In this document: in pieces, positions 24,751 through 33,516 of the stretch | Position numbering within the stretch: position 1 is the first letter of the stretch | Layout: each line of letters starts with the position of its first letter | Assembly (NCBI RefSeq): GCF_000379825.1 | Contig: NZ_KB903836.1 | Location: 599-64,598, forward strand | Length of the DNA: 64,000 nucleotides | Source: Longispora albida DSM 44784 | GTDB lineage: Bacteria > Actinomycetota > Actinomycetes > Mycobacteriales > Micromonosporaceae | Direction: 5' to 3' | Made by a program: the position numbers and the translations under genes | The notes under the pieces: model-generated | Told to the model about the DNA's origin: nothing | Seen by the model: the letters and a program-made list of their open reading frames with translations, nothing else | Database searches by the model: none

Positions 24751-25950
24751 ATGCAGCTTCCCGACCGGCACGCGCTGAAACTACATAGAAAAGAGGCTGG
24801 TTTGACCGTGCCTCAAGTTGCGGCCGGCCGCTTCAGCGCCAAGTACCTCTACAACGTCGAGTCAGGATCGAAGCCTGTCACGGTGTGGGTTGTGCAGGCG
24901 TATGAGCAGGCAGTAGGGAAGGCACTCATGGAACGCCGGGAAGCGCTGGGCCTTGCTGCGGGCGGGCTTCTCATGTCTTTGCCCGCCTGGCAAACGCCGG
25001 AAGGATCGACGAAGGGCCGCCGCGTTGGGGAGCCCGATGTGGAGTCCGTACGAGCTGTCACGTCTACCTTCCGACAACTAGACAACCGGTTTGGGGGCGA
25101 CCAAGCGCGGGAAGCTGCCAGCCGCTATCTAGACAGTGACGTGATACCTCTGCTCAAAGACGGTCGGTACAGCGCTTCGGTGGGACTCAGCCTGTCCAGC
25201 GCGATAGCCGAACTAGTTCAGCTTGCTGGTTGGATGAGCTACGACGCTGGCTTGCACAGCGTGGCTCGGCGGTACCTGGCCCAAGCCCTCCAGCTTGCCC
25301 GCGCGGCAGAGGATGTCTCCCTTGAGGCCGAAATCCTTGCGGCCATGAGTCATCAGTGCACCTACCTTGGGGCCTCTGCCGAAGCCGTCGAGCTAGCCGA
25401 AGCCGCTTCACGTTCAGCTCGTTCCGCTGGAGTTCCCGCCCTGGTGGCAGAGGCCGGGGCAATGGCAGCCCACGCACACGCGACTGCGGGAGACGACCGG
25501 GCAGCGGCACGCGCCGTCGGCCTCGCAGAGGCGAGTCTTGAGCAGGCGGACCGATCTCAAGATCCGAGCTGGATCCGGTACCTCGATGAGGCTTACCTAT
25601 CTGCCAAGTTCGGGCACACCTTCGTCACGATGACCGGCCGGGAGCCAACCCGGCGGGCTATCCGCTTTGCACAGCGATCGCTGGACATGGACTCGTCGTA
25701 TGTACGCGGCAGGGCATTCAACCTGGCACTACTCGCACGGGCACACCTTCAGGACACAGAGCCCGTTGCGGCCTTGGAATCGGCCAGGACGGCTCTCGCC
25801 CTGACGGCGGGTCTGAAGTCGAAGCGAGCGGTTGACTACCTTGCCGACCTGTACACCAGATTCCAGCCATTCGAGACAGAACCAGGCGTGATCGAGTTCC
25901 GGCGGGACGCACGGGTTCTACTCGACAGCTACGCTCCCGCGCGTGGCTAG
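24751..25950 (+). CDS. XRE-type regulator with C-terminal TPR-like repeats
   Basis: 399 aa from ATG 24751 (GAGGT 5 nt upstream). An N-terminal helix-turn-helix (LKLHRKEAGLTVPQVAAGRF then SAKYLYNVESGSKPVTVWVV) is followed from residue about 110 by alpha-helical repeats (SVARRYLAQALQLARAA, SAEAVELAEAASRSARSAGV). This architecture is widespread in Streptomyces-like genomes next to Nudix genes. The codon use is clearly less GC-rich than flanking genes, e.g. many third-position T and A. The 3' end overlaps the convergent Nudix gene by 33 bp. Confidence 0.88.
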   Translation: MQLPDRHALKLHRKEAGLTVPQVAAGRFSAKYLYNVESGSKPVTVWVVQAYEQAVGKALMERREALGLAAGGLLMSLPAWQTPEGSTKGRRVGEPDVESVRAVTSTFRQLDNRFGGDQAREAASRYLDSDVIPLLKDGRYSASVGLSLSSAIAELVQLAGWMSYDAGLHSVARRYLAQALQLARAAEDVSLEAEILAAMSHQCTYLGASAEAVELAEAASRSARSAGVPALVAEAGAMAAHAHATAGDDRAAARAVGLAEASLEQADRSQDPSWIRYLDEAYLSAKFGHTFVTMTGREPTRRAIRFAQRSLDMDSSYVRGRAFNLALLARAHLQDTEPVAALESARTALALTAGLKSKRAVDYLADLYTRFQPFETEPGVIEFRRDARVLLDSYAPARG

Positions 25951-26484
25951 TACGTGGCAAAGCGCGGCGACAGAGGCGGCACCGATGATCTTTCCTTCTG
26001 CGATCAGGCCAAGGACCGATGAGAGGGGCACCCACTCAACTCGGGCAGCCTCGTTGATGTCCGCCGGGCTGCCGGTGTAGGTGGCTCCCTCCGAAGCGAA
26101 GAGAAGGTTCTCAGCGTCGGCCGTGCCGACCATCGGCTGTACCGCAGCAAGCAACTTCAAGCCCTCCGGACGCCAGCCAGTCTCTTCCTCAACCTCACGG
26201 GCTGCCGTTACCTCCGGCGGCTCGTTCTCATCCACGTACCCGCCCGGCAGCTCCCACACCCAACGGTCAGGGATGAACCGATGACGCCAGAGCATCAACA
26301 CCCGCGCTTGGTCGTCAACCACGGCGACGATCGACGCCTTCGGCAGACGTAGAACCCACTGCTCGAACGTCACACCGTTCGGGAGTTCGACAGAGGCGAT
26401 GCTGACCCGTGCCCGCCGGGTGTCGTCCACCAGGCGCTCATCGTGGATCTTCCACAGGGACGATTCGGGCTGGGCTTCGGTCAT
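25918..26484 (-). CDS. Nudix hydrolase (ADP-ribose pyrophosphatase-like)
   Basis: 188 aa. The Nudix box is GGYVDENEPPEVTAAREVEE followed by ETGW, matching Gx5Ex7REUxEExGU. The preceding WVWELPGG is typical of the ADP-ribose/nucleotide-sugar subgroup (NudF-like). Overlaps the XRE gene end-to-end by 33 bp, an arrangement in which the two are often paired in actinomycetes. Cleaves a nucleoside diphosphate linked to another moiety; substrate not determinable. Confidence 0.9.
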   Translation of the reverse strand: MTEAQPESSLWKIHDERLVDDTRRARVSIASVELPNGVTFEQWVLRLPKASIVAVVDDQARVLMLWRHRFIPDRWVWELPGGYVDENEPPEVTAAREVEEETGWRPEGLKLLAAVQPMVGTADAENLLFASEGATYTGSPADINEAARVEWVPLSSVLGLIAEGKIIGAASVAALCHVLATRGSVAVE

Positions 26485-26518
26485 GGGATGACCCTAGCCT
26501 TCCAGGACATGTACCCGT

Positions 26519-26569
26519 GAGCCTGAGGCGGACGGAGAAGCCCCCGCCGTGAGACGGGGGCTTCCTCGT
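26519..26569 (-). terminator. phoD terminator (right copy of the duplicated segment)
   Basis: Hairpin of 10 bp (26537-26546 with 26555-26564, loop 8 nt) just past the phoD stop at 26572 on the minus strand; the 51-bp segment is repeated at 24024-24074 with one difference. Confidence 0.8.
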
Positions 26570-26571
26570 GA

Positions 26572-28107
26572 CTACGGGTTGCGGCGGTACTGAGCCGGGA
26601 GGCTCTTCGTCGCCGGGTCCTCGTACGCTCCCGCCCGGCCACGGTCCACGTGCCAGGTGGACACAGTGGACATCGCCGCGCTCGGGTCGGCCCGGTCCGC
26701 CGTGACCCGCATGTGAGCGGTGAACCGCTGCGGGGTCACGTGGTAGAGGTCGTAGCCGTAACGGTTGCCCTCGAAGTACTGGAGATGCGGGTTGCCAGCG
26801 CCCATCTTCGGGCCGTTCGCGGCGTTCCACGACGAGGAGTAGGCGCTGGACGTGATCGAGTGCGCGACGAACTCCGTGCCGATCACGGGCGAGGACGTGT
26901 TGTCGAAGTCCGGCCGCAGGTCCTGGACGAAGGCGCTGTGCCAGTCGCCGGTGACCGTGACGAAGTCGGAGAGCCCGGCAGCGTGCGCCCTGGTCAGGAT
27001 GTCCTTGCGTTCGGTGAGGAAGCCGTCCCACTGGTCGGTGAACATGTAGCCGCCGCCGGGGCCGCTGCGCAGCTGGCCCAGCATGATCGAGTTGGCCCAG
27101 ACGTGCCAGCCGCCGCTGCGGCCGCCGATCCGGTCGAGCAGCCACTGCTTCTGCGTCGCGCCGAGGATCGTGCCGTCGCTGAGGTTCTGCGCCGAACGGT
27201 ACTGCCGCAGGTCCAGCACCACGAGTTCCAGCAGGTCACCCCATTGGCGGTACCGGTAGATCTGCGGGTCGGGCAGCGCGGTGTCCGTCCCGTCGATCCG
27301 CAGCGGCTGGTTCTCGTACCACGCCTGGTAGGCCGCAGCCCGGCGTGCCATGAACGGCGCGTCGGCGCTCGAACCAGAGTAGTCGTTCACCACCTCGTGG
27401 TCGTCCCACGTCAGGTACCAGGGGTGGGCCGCGTGGGCCGCGCGCAGCAGGGGATCGCCCTTGTAGAGCGCGTGGGCCTTGCGGTAGTCGTTCAGCGTGT
27501 ACTGGGTGCCGAGTTCCGTGTGCTCGTACGTGTAGTCGCCGAGGTGCACGACGAAGTCGATCGAGCTGTCGGCGGCGATCTCGCGCATGCCCGAGTACTC
27601 GCCCGACTGGTAGTTCTGGCAGTTCAGCGTCGCGAAGCGTACCTGGCTGAGCGCGCCGACCCCAGCGGTCTTCGTCCGGCCGACCACGCTCTTCTGCCCG
27701 AGCGCCGCGAACTGGTAGTAGTACCGCTGGCCGGGCGTCAGCCCGTGCACCGGCACGTGCACGCTGTGCCCGAGCAGCACACTCGCGGCCACGGAACCGG
27801 AGGCCACGACGGCCGTCATCGCCGGGTCGGTCGAGACAGCCCAGTCCACCTGCACGATGTCGCTGAGCGGCTGCGTGTCGGCCAGCGGCTGCGGGGCCAG
27901 CCGGGTCCACAGCACCACGCTGGTCGGCAGCGGGTCGCCGGAGCCGACGCCGAGTGTGAAGGGCGCGGGGTCCCAGCTCGCGCCGAGCGCCTGGGCCGCT
28001 GCGTGTGCCGCCTTCGGGCCCATGCCGGGCATCAGCGGCCACGCGGCGCCCATCGCGCCCGCTGCCAGCGCGGCGGCGAGGAGGTCACGGCGGTTGAGGG
28101 ACATCAT
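26572..28107 (-). CDS. phoD: PhoD-type alkaline phosphatase/phosphodiesterase, Tat-exported
   Basis: 511 aa. N-terminal MMSLNRRDLLAAALAAGAMG is a twin-arginine signal. PhoD N-terminal Ig-like domain (FTLGVGSGDPLPTSVVLWTR) is followed by the calcium/iron phosphoesterase core with NCQNYQSGEYSGM, FVVHLGDYTYEH, WDDHEVVNDYSG and VTGDWHSAF, the full metal-ligand set. Hydrolyses phosphomono/diesters outside the cell. ATG 28107 overlaps the stop of the upstream repeat-protein gene (ATGA), so the two are translationally coupled and probably work together. Confidence 0.93.
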   Translation of the reverse strand: MMSLNRRDLLAAALAAGAMGAAWPLMPGMGPKAAHAAAQALGASWDPAPFTLGVGSGDPLPTSVVLWTRLAPQPLADTQPLSDIVQVDWAVSTDPAMTAVVASGSVAASVLLGHSVHVPVHGLTPGQRYYYQFAALGQKSVVGRTKTAGVGALSQVRFATLNCQNYQSGEYSGMREIAADSSIDFVVHLGDYTYEHTELGTQYTLNDYRKAHALYKGDPLLRAAHAAHPWYLTWDDHEVVNDYSGSSADAPFMARRAAAYQAWYENQPLRIDGTDTALPDPQIYRYRQWGDLLELVVLDLRQYRSAQNLSDGTILGATQKQWLLDRIGGRSGGWHVWANSIMLGQLRSGPGGGYMFTDQWDGFLTERKDILTRAHAAGLSDFVTVTGDWHSAFVQDLRPDFDNTSSPVIGTEFVAHSITSSAYSSSWNAANGPKMGAGNPHLQYFEGNRYGYDLYHVTPQRFTAHMRVTADRADPSAAMSTVSTWHVDRGRAGAYEDPATKSLPAQYRRNP

Positions 28108-29222
28108 GCGGCTCCGATGGTGAGGGTGAGGGCGTCGGCGTAGCCGTCGTTGGAGGTACCGCCGGCCCGGCCGAACAGCAGCAGCACCCGGGCGGTCCGG
28201 CTGCCCGGCGGGACGGTGCCGGTCGCCGACCGGTAGAACAGGCCGGTACGGCCACCCCGGTCACCCGAGGTCACCGGGCCGAGCACGACCAGCCCCAGCG
28301 GCGGGCCGGACGCCGGCAGGAACTCGACGGACAGCCGGACGCCGTCCTCCTGCGTCAGGTACCCGCCGAGCCAGCCGCCGAACGTGAACCGCGCCCGGCC
28401 GGCGTCGATGTCGGCCACGCCCGGCAGCGTGACGGTCTGGGCGAGCCGGGTACGGGCCGAGTTGCCGCCCGCCAGGAAGTTCGCGCCCCGGTCGGACGGC
28501 CCCGGGTCGCTCGCGGTCGGGTACCCGCCGGACGTGCCGTACCGGACGACCGACGCCGCACCCTCCACAGTGATCCAGCCGGGGATCGTGGCGCTCGGCT
28601 CGCCAGAGCCGCCAGCGCTGCCCTCCGCCGAAGGGTTCACGATCAGGTTGCCGGACGGCGGCGCGCCCACGGTCACCGTGAGAGTGAGCGAGTCGGCGTA
28701 CCCGTCGTTGGAGCTGCCACCCTTGCGCGTGAACAGCAGGCTCAGCCGGGCCTTGCGGGCACCGGCCGGGATCGCGGCGGTCACCGAGCGTTCCAGGAGC
28801 TTCGTCACGCCGCCCCGGTCGGAGGCGCTGACCGGCCCTGCGGTCGCCGAGCCGAGCACCTGGCCACTCGCGCCCAGGAACTCGGCGGTCAGCTGCGCGC
28901 TGTCCTCCTGGCCCGCGTACCCGCCGAACCAGCCGCCCAGCCGGTAGCTGGCCAGGCCGGCGTCGATCTCAGCCTGGTCAGGGAGCGTGACCTCCTGCGT
29001 GATCCGTGACTTCGGCGAGGTCCCGCCGCCGAAGAAGTTCACGCCACGGTCCGGTGGCCCGGGGTCGCCCGGGCCGGGGTAGCCGCCGCCGGTGTCGTAC
29101 CGGATGACGGCCACACCGCCCTCAGCGGCCTGCCAGCCGGGAATCTGCCCGGCCGGGGAACCGCCTCCGCCGGGGCCGGTCTCGGCTCCCGGGTTGACGA
29201 TCAGATTGGCGGATGTGGACAC
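28104..29222 (-). CDS. Two-repeat beta-rich protein coupled to PhoD
   Basis: About 372 aa made of two tandem units of about 180 aa. Each starts NLIVNPGAE or NLIVNPSAE, then IPGW, then VIRYDTGGGYPGPGDPGPPD / VVRYGTSGGYPTASDPGPSD, RGVNFFGGG / RGANFLAGG, and ends SSNDGYADSLTLTV / TSNDGYADALTLTI. The units look like carbohydrate-binding-like beta-sandwiches. GTG 29222 follows AGGAGG by 4 nt; upstream frame is antisense-like. No signal peptide is visible, odd for a partner of a Tat substrate; it may co-export or act inside. Role unknown. Confidence 0.72.
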   Translation of the reverse strand: MSTSANLIVNPGAETGPGGGGSPAGQIPGWQAAEGGVAVIRYDTGGGYPGPGDPGPPDRGVNFFGGGTSPKSRITQEVTLPDQAEIDAGLASYRLGGWFGGYAGQEDSAQLTAEFLGASGQVLGSATAGPVSASDRGGVTKLLERSVTAAIPAGARKARLSLLFTRKGGSSNDGYADSLTLTVTVGAPPSGNLIVNPSAEGSAGGSGEPSATIPGWITVEGAASVVRYGTSGGYPTASDPGPSDRGANFLAGGNSARTRLAQTVTLPGVADIDAGRARFTFGGWLGGYLTQEDGVRLSVEFLPASGPPLGLVVLGPVTSGDRGGRTGLFYRSATGTVPPGSRTARVLLLFGRAGGTSNDGYADALTLTIGAA

Positions 29223-29322
29223 ACTGCCTCCTGGGCGGCTGCCTGCGCGTGGGGGTGGAAAGTGGGTGCAAGCCTGGCCGATCCGCGCGTAACGAGGCAA
29301 GATCCAGCAAGGCCAACGGCAC

Positions 29323-29736
29323 ATGAACTTTCCACCGCGGATCTCCGGGCCCGGCAGCCATCGCGTACCGTTGGCGACCGTGAGTTTCCGGTTCCTGCTG
29401 GCCGGCGGGCTGAGCTTCGCCGTGGACTTCGCGGCGCTCTACCTCCTGCACGGCGTGGCCGGAGTGTGGCTGCCACTCGCGACGGCCACGGCATTCACCG
29501 TCGCCTTCTTCGTCAACTTCGCCCTGAACCGCACCTGGGTCTTCCAGGCCACGGGCGGGGCCGGGCGGCACCTGTTCCGCTACACGTGCCTCGTCGCCGC
29601 GAACCTCGCCGTCACGGTGGCCCTGGTCGCGGCGCTCACGGCCCTCGGCACGCCGTACCTGATCGCGAAGGCCTGTTGCACCGGCACGCTGTTCATCGCG
29701 AACTACTTCGTCTCGAAAAAGTGGATCTACGCCTGA
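29323..29736 (+). CDS. GtrA-like membrane protein
   Basis: 137 aa with four hydrophobic segments and the GtrA family pattern FRFLLAGGLSFAVDFAALYL, FFVNFALNRTWVF and ANYFVSKKWIYA. GtrA proteins move lipid-linked sugars across the membrane or support teichoic/arabinogalactan decoration. ATG 29323 or GTG 29380 could start it; both lack strong ribosome sites. Divergent from the repeat-protein gene and convergent with the S1-like protease. Confidence 0.87.
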   Translation: MNFPPRISGPGSHRVPLATVSFRFLLAGGLSFAVDFAALYLLHGVAGVWLPLATATAFTVAFFVNFALNRTWVFQATGGAGRHLFRYTCLVAANLAVTVALVAALTALGTPYLIAKACCTGTLFIANYFVSKKWIYA

Positions 29737-29746
29737 TCCGGCGCTG

Positions 29747-30526
29747 TCACGCCGACGCGGCCCGCGCGTACAGCTTGCCGATCGCGGCGCTGAAGTAGGC
29801 GCTGTAGGACACGTCAGCGGTGTCCCCGCCGCCCTCGTACCCGCCGATCACCCCGACCAGCTTCCCGCCGGACAGCAGCGGCCCGCCGCTCGTGCCGGTC
29901 GTGAAGCCCTCGCAGTCGATCCGGAGCTGGAACTCGTCCTGCTGGCTGGTGCGCGTCTCGCAGACGACCGGGTTCTCCTTGTCCGCCGGATACCCGGTCA
30001 TCCGGATCTGGTGCTCGAACCCGGTGTCGAAAACCGGCTCGTGCGAGCCCGTCACGTCCTCGATCCGCCGGGAGCCCGAGACGTCGGCGACCTGGAGGAA
30101 CGCCACGTCGAAGTTCTCGTCCTCCTCGTCGGTCCAGCGCTCGTCGACGAACCGGGCCACGACCCGCCACACGCCGAGCGGGCGCTGACCGTCGTGATAG
30201 GACGGTACGAAGAGGAACTCGCCGTCGGGCACGCAGTGCGCGGCGGTGGCGACCATGTTGCGCTGCGGGCTGCGGACGACGCTGCCGGTACACAGGCGCT
30301 GGCCCTCTGGGGTGAAGAAGACGCCGATCGACGGGTCGGCCGTCAGCGCAGGCGTGCTCATCGCCCAGTCGCCGGACTCGGGGTCCGGCCGGGAGCCCGG
30401 CATCGGCGCGCGCCAGGTCACCGACGCCGCCACCAGCCCGCCGATCACGGCAACGACCAGCAGGCCGCCGCCGATCAGCCCGGCGGACGGTCCCCGGCGG
30501 TCCTGCCGGTGCCGCTGCACGCTCAC
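29747..30526 (-). CDS. Membrane-anchored trypsin-like serine protease
   Basis: 259 aa. One transmembrane helix at about residues 14-35 (SAGLIGGGLLVVAVIGGLVA), then a chymotrypsin-fold domain outside the membrane: His in MVATAAHC, Asp in NFDVAFLQV, Ser in GTSGGPLLSGG. GTG 30526 overlaps the stop of the upstream DUF2304 gene (GTGA), so they are co-translated. Substrate unknown; likely a cell-envelope protease. Confidence 0.87.
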   Translation of the reverse strand: MSVQRHRQDRRGPSAGLIGGGLLVVAVIGGLVAASVTWRAPMPGSRPDPESGDWAMSTPALTADPSIGVFFTPEGQRLCTGSVVRSPQRNMVATAAHCVPDGEFLFVPSYHDGQRPLGVWRVVARFVDERWTDEEDENFDVAFLQVADVSGSRRIEDVTGSHEPVFDTGFEHQIRMTGYPADKENPVVCETRTSQQDEFQLRIDCEGFTTGTSGGPLLSGGKLVGVIGGYEGGGDTADVSYSAYFSAAIGKLYARAASA

Positions 30527-30903
30527 CTGCCGCCGTCCTTCACCGCCACGGCCCCTTCGAGCCGGCCCTCCAGGTCCTCCAGCCGGGCGCGCATCAGGGC
30601 CACCTCCTCGGCCAGCGTGCGGGTCTCCTCCTCCAGGGTGGACGTCTCCCACGACAGGTGCACGCACACGAGCAGCAGGAACGCCGCCGCGAGGAACAGC
30701 ACGAGGCTGACACCGCTGACGATGCCCAGCGCGTTGGCCAGGCGGTCGAGCTGGCGGGGGAGCACGGCCAGCGGCAGCACGGCCAGGCCGACGAGCAGCC
30801 ACAGGATGCCGTACTTCTCCCGGAGCTGACGGCGGCGGAGCAGCTCGAAAATGATCACGAGCAGCGTGAAGCCGATCGTTGCCGTGACGACGGTAAGCCG
30901 CAC
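30523..30903 (-). CDS. DUF2304 membrane protein
   Basis: 126 aa. Three hydrophobic helices and the family hallmark RRRQLREKYGILWLLVGLAV, then a C-terminal coiled coil (EEETRTLAEEVALMRARLED). GTG 30903 has GGAGG at 6 nt. DUF2304 genes accompany glycosyltransferase and GtrA genes in surface polysaccharide loci; here the neighbours are GtrA and RmlC. Translationally coupled to the serine protease. Confidence 0.87.
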   Translation of the reverse strand: MRLTVVTATIGFTLLVIIFELLRRRQLREKYGILWLLVGLAVLPLAVLPRQLDRLANALGIVSGVSLVLFLAAAFLLLVCVHLSWETSTLEEETRTLAEEVALMRARLEDLEGRLEGAVAVKDGGR

Positions 30904-31028
30904 GCCGCACCTCCAGGACAGTAATGGCGTTCACTGTACGACGGCGTCCGAGGGCCGATCCGGGCGGCCAGTACCGGATAGGCTGCGCACGGTAACCACA
31001 GTGACGGAACCCTATGGGAGAACTGACC

Positions 31029-31664
31029 GTGCGTATCGAATCCCTCGGCATCGACGGCGCCTTCGTGATCACCCCCGTAGCGCACGCCGACCGGCGCGGG
31101 ATGTTCATGGAGTGGTACCGGGCCGACCAGTTCGGCACGGCGGCGGGCCACCCGCTCGGCCTCGCCCAGGCCAACATCTCCGTCTCCGCCCGTGGCACCG
31201 TGCGCGGCGTGCACTACGCGGACACCCCGCCGGGGCAGGCCAAGTACGTGACCTGCGTGAGCGGGGCCGTCATCGACTACGTCATCGACCTGCGCACCGG
31301 CTCGCCCACCTTCGGCCAGCACCGCACCGTCCGCCTCGACACCACCGGCCGCCGCGCCGTGTACCTCGCGGAGGGGCTGGGCCACGCTATCTGCGCCCTG
31401 GAGGACCAGACCACATTGGTGTACCTGTGCTCCGAGCCCTACACGCCGCAGGCAGAGCACGAGATCTCGCCGCTCGACCCGGAGCTGGGGCTGGACTTCC
31501 CGATCGCGCGTTCCGAGCTGATCCTGTCCGAAAAGGACCTCGCGGCCCCCAGCTTCGCCGAGGCGGCGGCCAGCGGCGTGCTCCCGTCGTACGCCGTCTG
31601 CCAGGCCTTCTACCGCAGCCTGCCGGTGCCGCGCGATCCCGACCCGAAAACGTACGGTGTCTGA
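31029..31664 (+). CDS. rmlC: dTDP-4-dehydrorhamnose 3,5-epimerase family (RmlC-like)
   Basis: 211-aa cupin epimerase of nucleotide-sugar biosynthesis. GIDGAFVITPVAHADRRGMF, the catalytic-type RGVHYADTPPGQAKYV, DYVIDLRTGSPTFG and VYLCSEPY are family marks. GTG 31029 is preferred: GGGAG sits 8 nt upstream and the product then starts MRIESLGIDGA; ATG 31014 would put that site inside the gene. No other rml genes are nearby, so it may act on rhamnose or on a modified dTDP-sugar, 3-epimerisation only being possible. Confidence 0.87.
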   Translation: MRIESLGIDGAFVITPVAHADRRGMFMEWYRADQFGTAAGHPLGLAQANISVSARGTVRGVHYADTPPGQAKYVTCVSGAVIDYVIDLRTGSPTFGQHRTVRLDTTGRRAVYLAEGLGHAICALEDQTTLVYLCSEPYTPQAEHEISPLDPELGLDFPIARSELILSEKDLAAPSFAEAAASGVLPSYAVCQAFYRSLPVPRDPDPKTYGV

Positions 31665-31702
31665 GCGGTCACATTGTCATTGCCGGCCGGTAAGGTCACT
31701 AC

Positions 31703-33061
31703 ATGGACCGGCGCATCTTCGGAATTGAGACGGAGTACGGGGTCACCTGCACGTTCCACGGGCAGCGCAGGCTGTCCCCGGACGAGGTGGCGCGCTACCT
31801 GTTCCGCCGCGTGGTGTCGTGGGGACGTTCCAGTAACGTCTTCCTCCGCAACGGCGCGCGGCTCTACCTTGACGTTGGTTCCCACCCCGAGTATGCGACC
31901 CCGGAGTGCGACTCGGTCTCCGAGCTCGTCGCGCACGACCGGGCCGGCGAGCGGATCCTGGAAGGGCTGCTCGTCGACGCAGAGAAGCGGCTGCACGACG
32001 AGGGCATCGCCGGCGACATCTACCTGTTCAAGAACAACACCGACTCCGCCGGCAACTCCTACGGCTGCCACGAGAACTACCTGGTCTCCCGGCACGGCGA
32101 GTTCGGCAGGCTGGCCGACGTGCTGATCCCGTTCCTCGTCACCCGGCAGCTGATCTGCGGGGCCGGCAAGGTGCTCCAGACCCCGCGCGGCGCGGTGTAC
32201 TGCCTGTCGCAGCGCGCCGAGCACATCTGGGAGGGCGTGTCGTCCGCGACCACCAGGTCCCGGCCGATCATCAACACCCGCGACGAGCCGCACGCCGACG
32301 CCGAGCGGTACCGGCGGCTGCACGTCATCGTCGGTGACTCGAACATGAACGAGGTGACCACCCTGCTCAAGGTGGGCACCGCCGACATCGTGCTCCGCAT
32401 GATCGAGGCCGGCGTCGTCCTGCGCGACCTCACCCTGGAGAACCCGATCCGGGCGATCCGCGAGGTGTCCCACGACATCACCGGCCGCCGCCCGATCAAG
32501 CTCGCCAGCGGCAAGGACGCGAGCGCGCTGGAGATCCAGCGGGAGTACCACTCGAAGGCCGTCGAGTTCCTCACCAAGCGGGGCGACGACCCGACGACGG
32601 CCAGGGTGCTGGAGCTGTGGGGCCGGGTGCTCGACGCGGTCGAGGCCGGGGACCTGAGCCGGATCGAGCGGGAGATCGACTGGGTGGCGAAGCTCAGGCT
32701 GATCGAGCGGTACCAGGCGCGGCACGACCTGCCGCTGTCCAGCCCCCGGGTCGCCCAGCTCGACCTGGCCTACCACGACCTGCGGCGCGGCCGTGGCCTG
32801 CACGCGCTGATGGAGAAGCGGGGCGTGGTCGACCGGGTGGTCGGCGACCTCCAGATCTTCGAGGCGAAGGAGACCCCGCCGCAGACGACCCGCGCCCGGC
32901 TGCGCGGCGAGTTCATCCGCCAGGCCCAGGAGAAGCGGCGGGACTTCACCGTCGACTGGGTGCACCTCAAGCTGAACGACCAGGCGCAGCGCACGGTGCT
33001 GTGCAAGGACCCGTTCCGGGCACACGACGAGCGGGTCGACAAGCTCATCGCGAGCATGTGA
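31703..33061 (+). CDS. pafA: Pup--protein ligase PafA
   Basis: 452 aa. ATP-dependent isopeptide bond formation between the C-terminal Glu of Pup and substrate lysines, marking proteins for the actinobacterial proteasome. N-terminal [14 protein letters not shown] with the ATP/Mg glutamates, catalytic Asp-57 in [17 protein letters not shown], and the [17 protein letters not shown] loop are all present; length is full. Immediately upstream is rmlC rather than prcBA/pup, which are not in the window. A strong hairpin follows. Confidence 0.96.
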   Translation: MDRRIFGIETEYGVTCTFHGQRRLSPDEVARYLFRRVVSWGRSSNVFLRNGARLYLDVGSHPEYATPECDSVSELVAHDRAGERILEGLLVDAEKRLHDEGIAGDIYLFKNNTDSAGNSYGCHENYLVSRHGEFGRLADVLIPFLVTRQLICGAGKVLQTPRGAVYCLSQRAEHIWEGVSSATTRSRPIINTRDEPHADAERYRRLHVIVGDSNMNEVTTLLKVGTADIVLRMIEAGVVLRDLTLENPIRAIREVSHDITGRRPIKLASGKDASALEIQREYHSKAVEFLTKRGDDPTTARVLELWGRVLDAVEAGDLSRIEREIDWVAKLRLIERYQARHDLPLSSPRVAQLDLAYHDLRRGRGLHALMEKRGVVDRVVGDLQIFEAKETPPQTTRARLRGEFIRQAQEKRRDFTVDWVHLKLNDQAQRTVLCKDPFRAHDERVDKLIASM

Positions 33062-33075
33062 CCAGGCACTGAGCG

Positions 33076-33103
33076 CAGCCCCCGGGAGAGGTTCCGGGGG
33101 CTG
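33076..33103 (+). terminator. pafA terminator
   Basis: 10-bp GC stem (33076-33085 with 33094-33103), 8-nt loop, 15 nt after the pafA stop. Confidence 0.8.
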
Positions 33104-33196
33104 TGTGCTGTTGTGGGCGGTATGCCACCGGTAACTGATCCGTGACCAGCGATCGGCTGGCTGGGGTGGGCGGCGGGTTGTAGGCTCGGCAGCGCC

Positions 33197-33379
33197 ATGA
33201 GTAACGATAAAACCGAGCGCCCGGACTTCATCACCGGCCGCATGCAGCGCCGCCGCGCCAAGATCGCGGCCGAGATCCGCCGCAACCGCGAGGGCGGCCA
33301 CAGGGTGCCCACCTGGCTCCTCGCCGTCCTGCTGGTGGTGGTCCTCGCCGCCTGGGCCTGGCTGATCTTCTCCGCGTAG
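33197..33379 (+). CDS. 60-aa single-pass membrane protein
   Basis: N-terminal basic half (ITGRMQRRRAKIAAEIRRNR) and one C-terminal helix (VPTWLLAVLLVVVLAAWAWL), N-in topology expected. No family recognised. It sits between pafA and the DUF3866 gene with its own short leader. Actinobacterial proteasome loci often contain such tiny membrane proteins. Confidence 0.62.
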   Translation: MSNDKTERPDFITGRMQRRRAKIAAEIRRNREGGHRVPTWLLAVLLVVVLAAWAWLIFSA

Positions 33380-33431
33380 CCGCCGCTCCGCCGTCTCCAC
33401 CCACGGGTGTACAGCTGTTCACAACCCCGGT

Positions 33432-33463
33432 TTGACGATCGGCTCCCGGAGCGCGGATAGCGT
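33432..33463 (+). promoter_or_regulatory. Possible sigma-70-type promoter for the 49-aa gene
   Basis: TTGACG at 33432-33437 and TAGCGT at 33458-33463; the 20-bp spacer is long, with GGATAG at 33455 as alternative. It lies about 55 nt before the start codon at 33517. Confidence 0.35.
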
Positions 33464-33516
33464 TCTTCTCCTGGCCGCCACGGGGGCGGAGCGAGTCGCA
33501 GCGCTAGGAGGGCATC

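Noticed and set aside
31610-33400. 596-aa minus-strand frame across pafA
   Set aside because: Antisense shadow of pafA; composition is His/Val/Leu-rich and lacks any domain, while the plus strand encodes a full Pup ligase.
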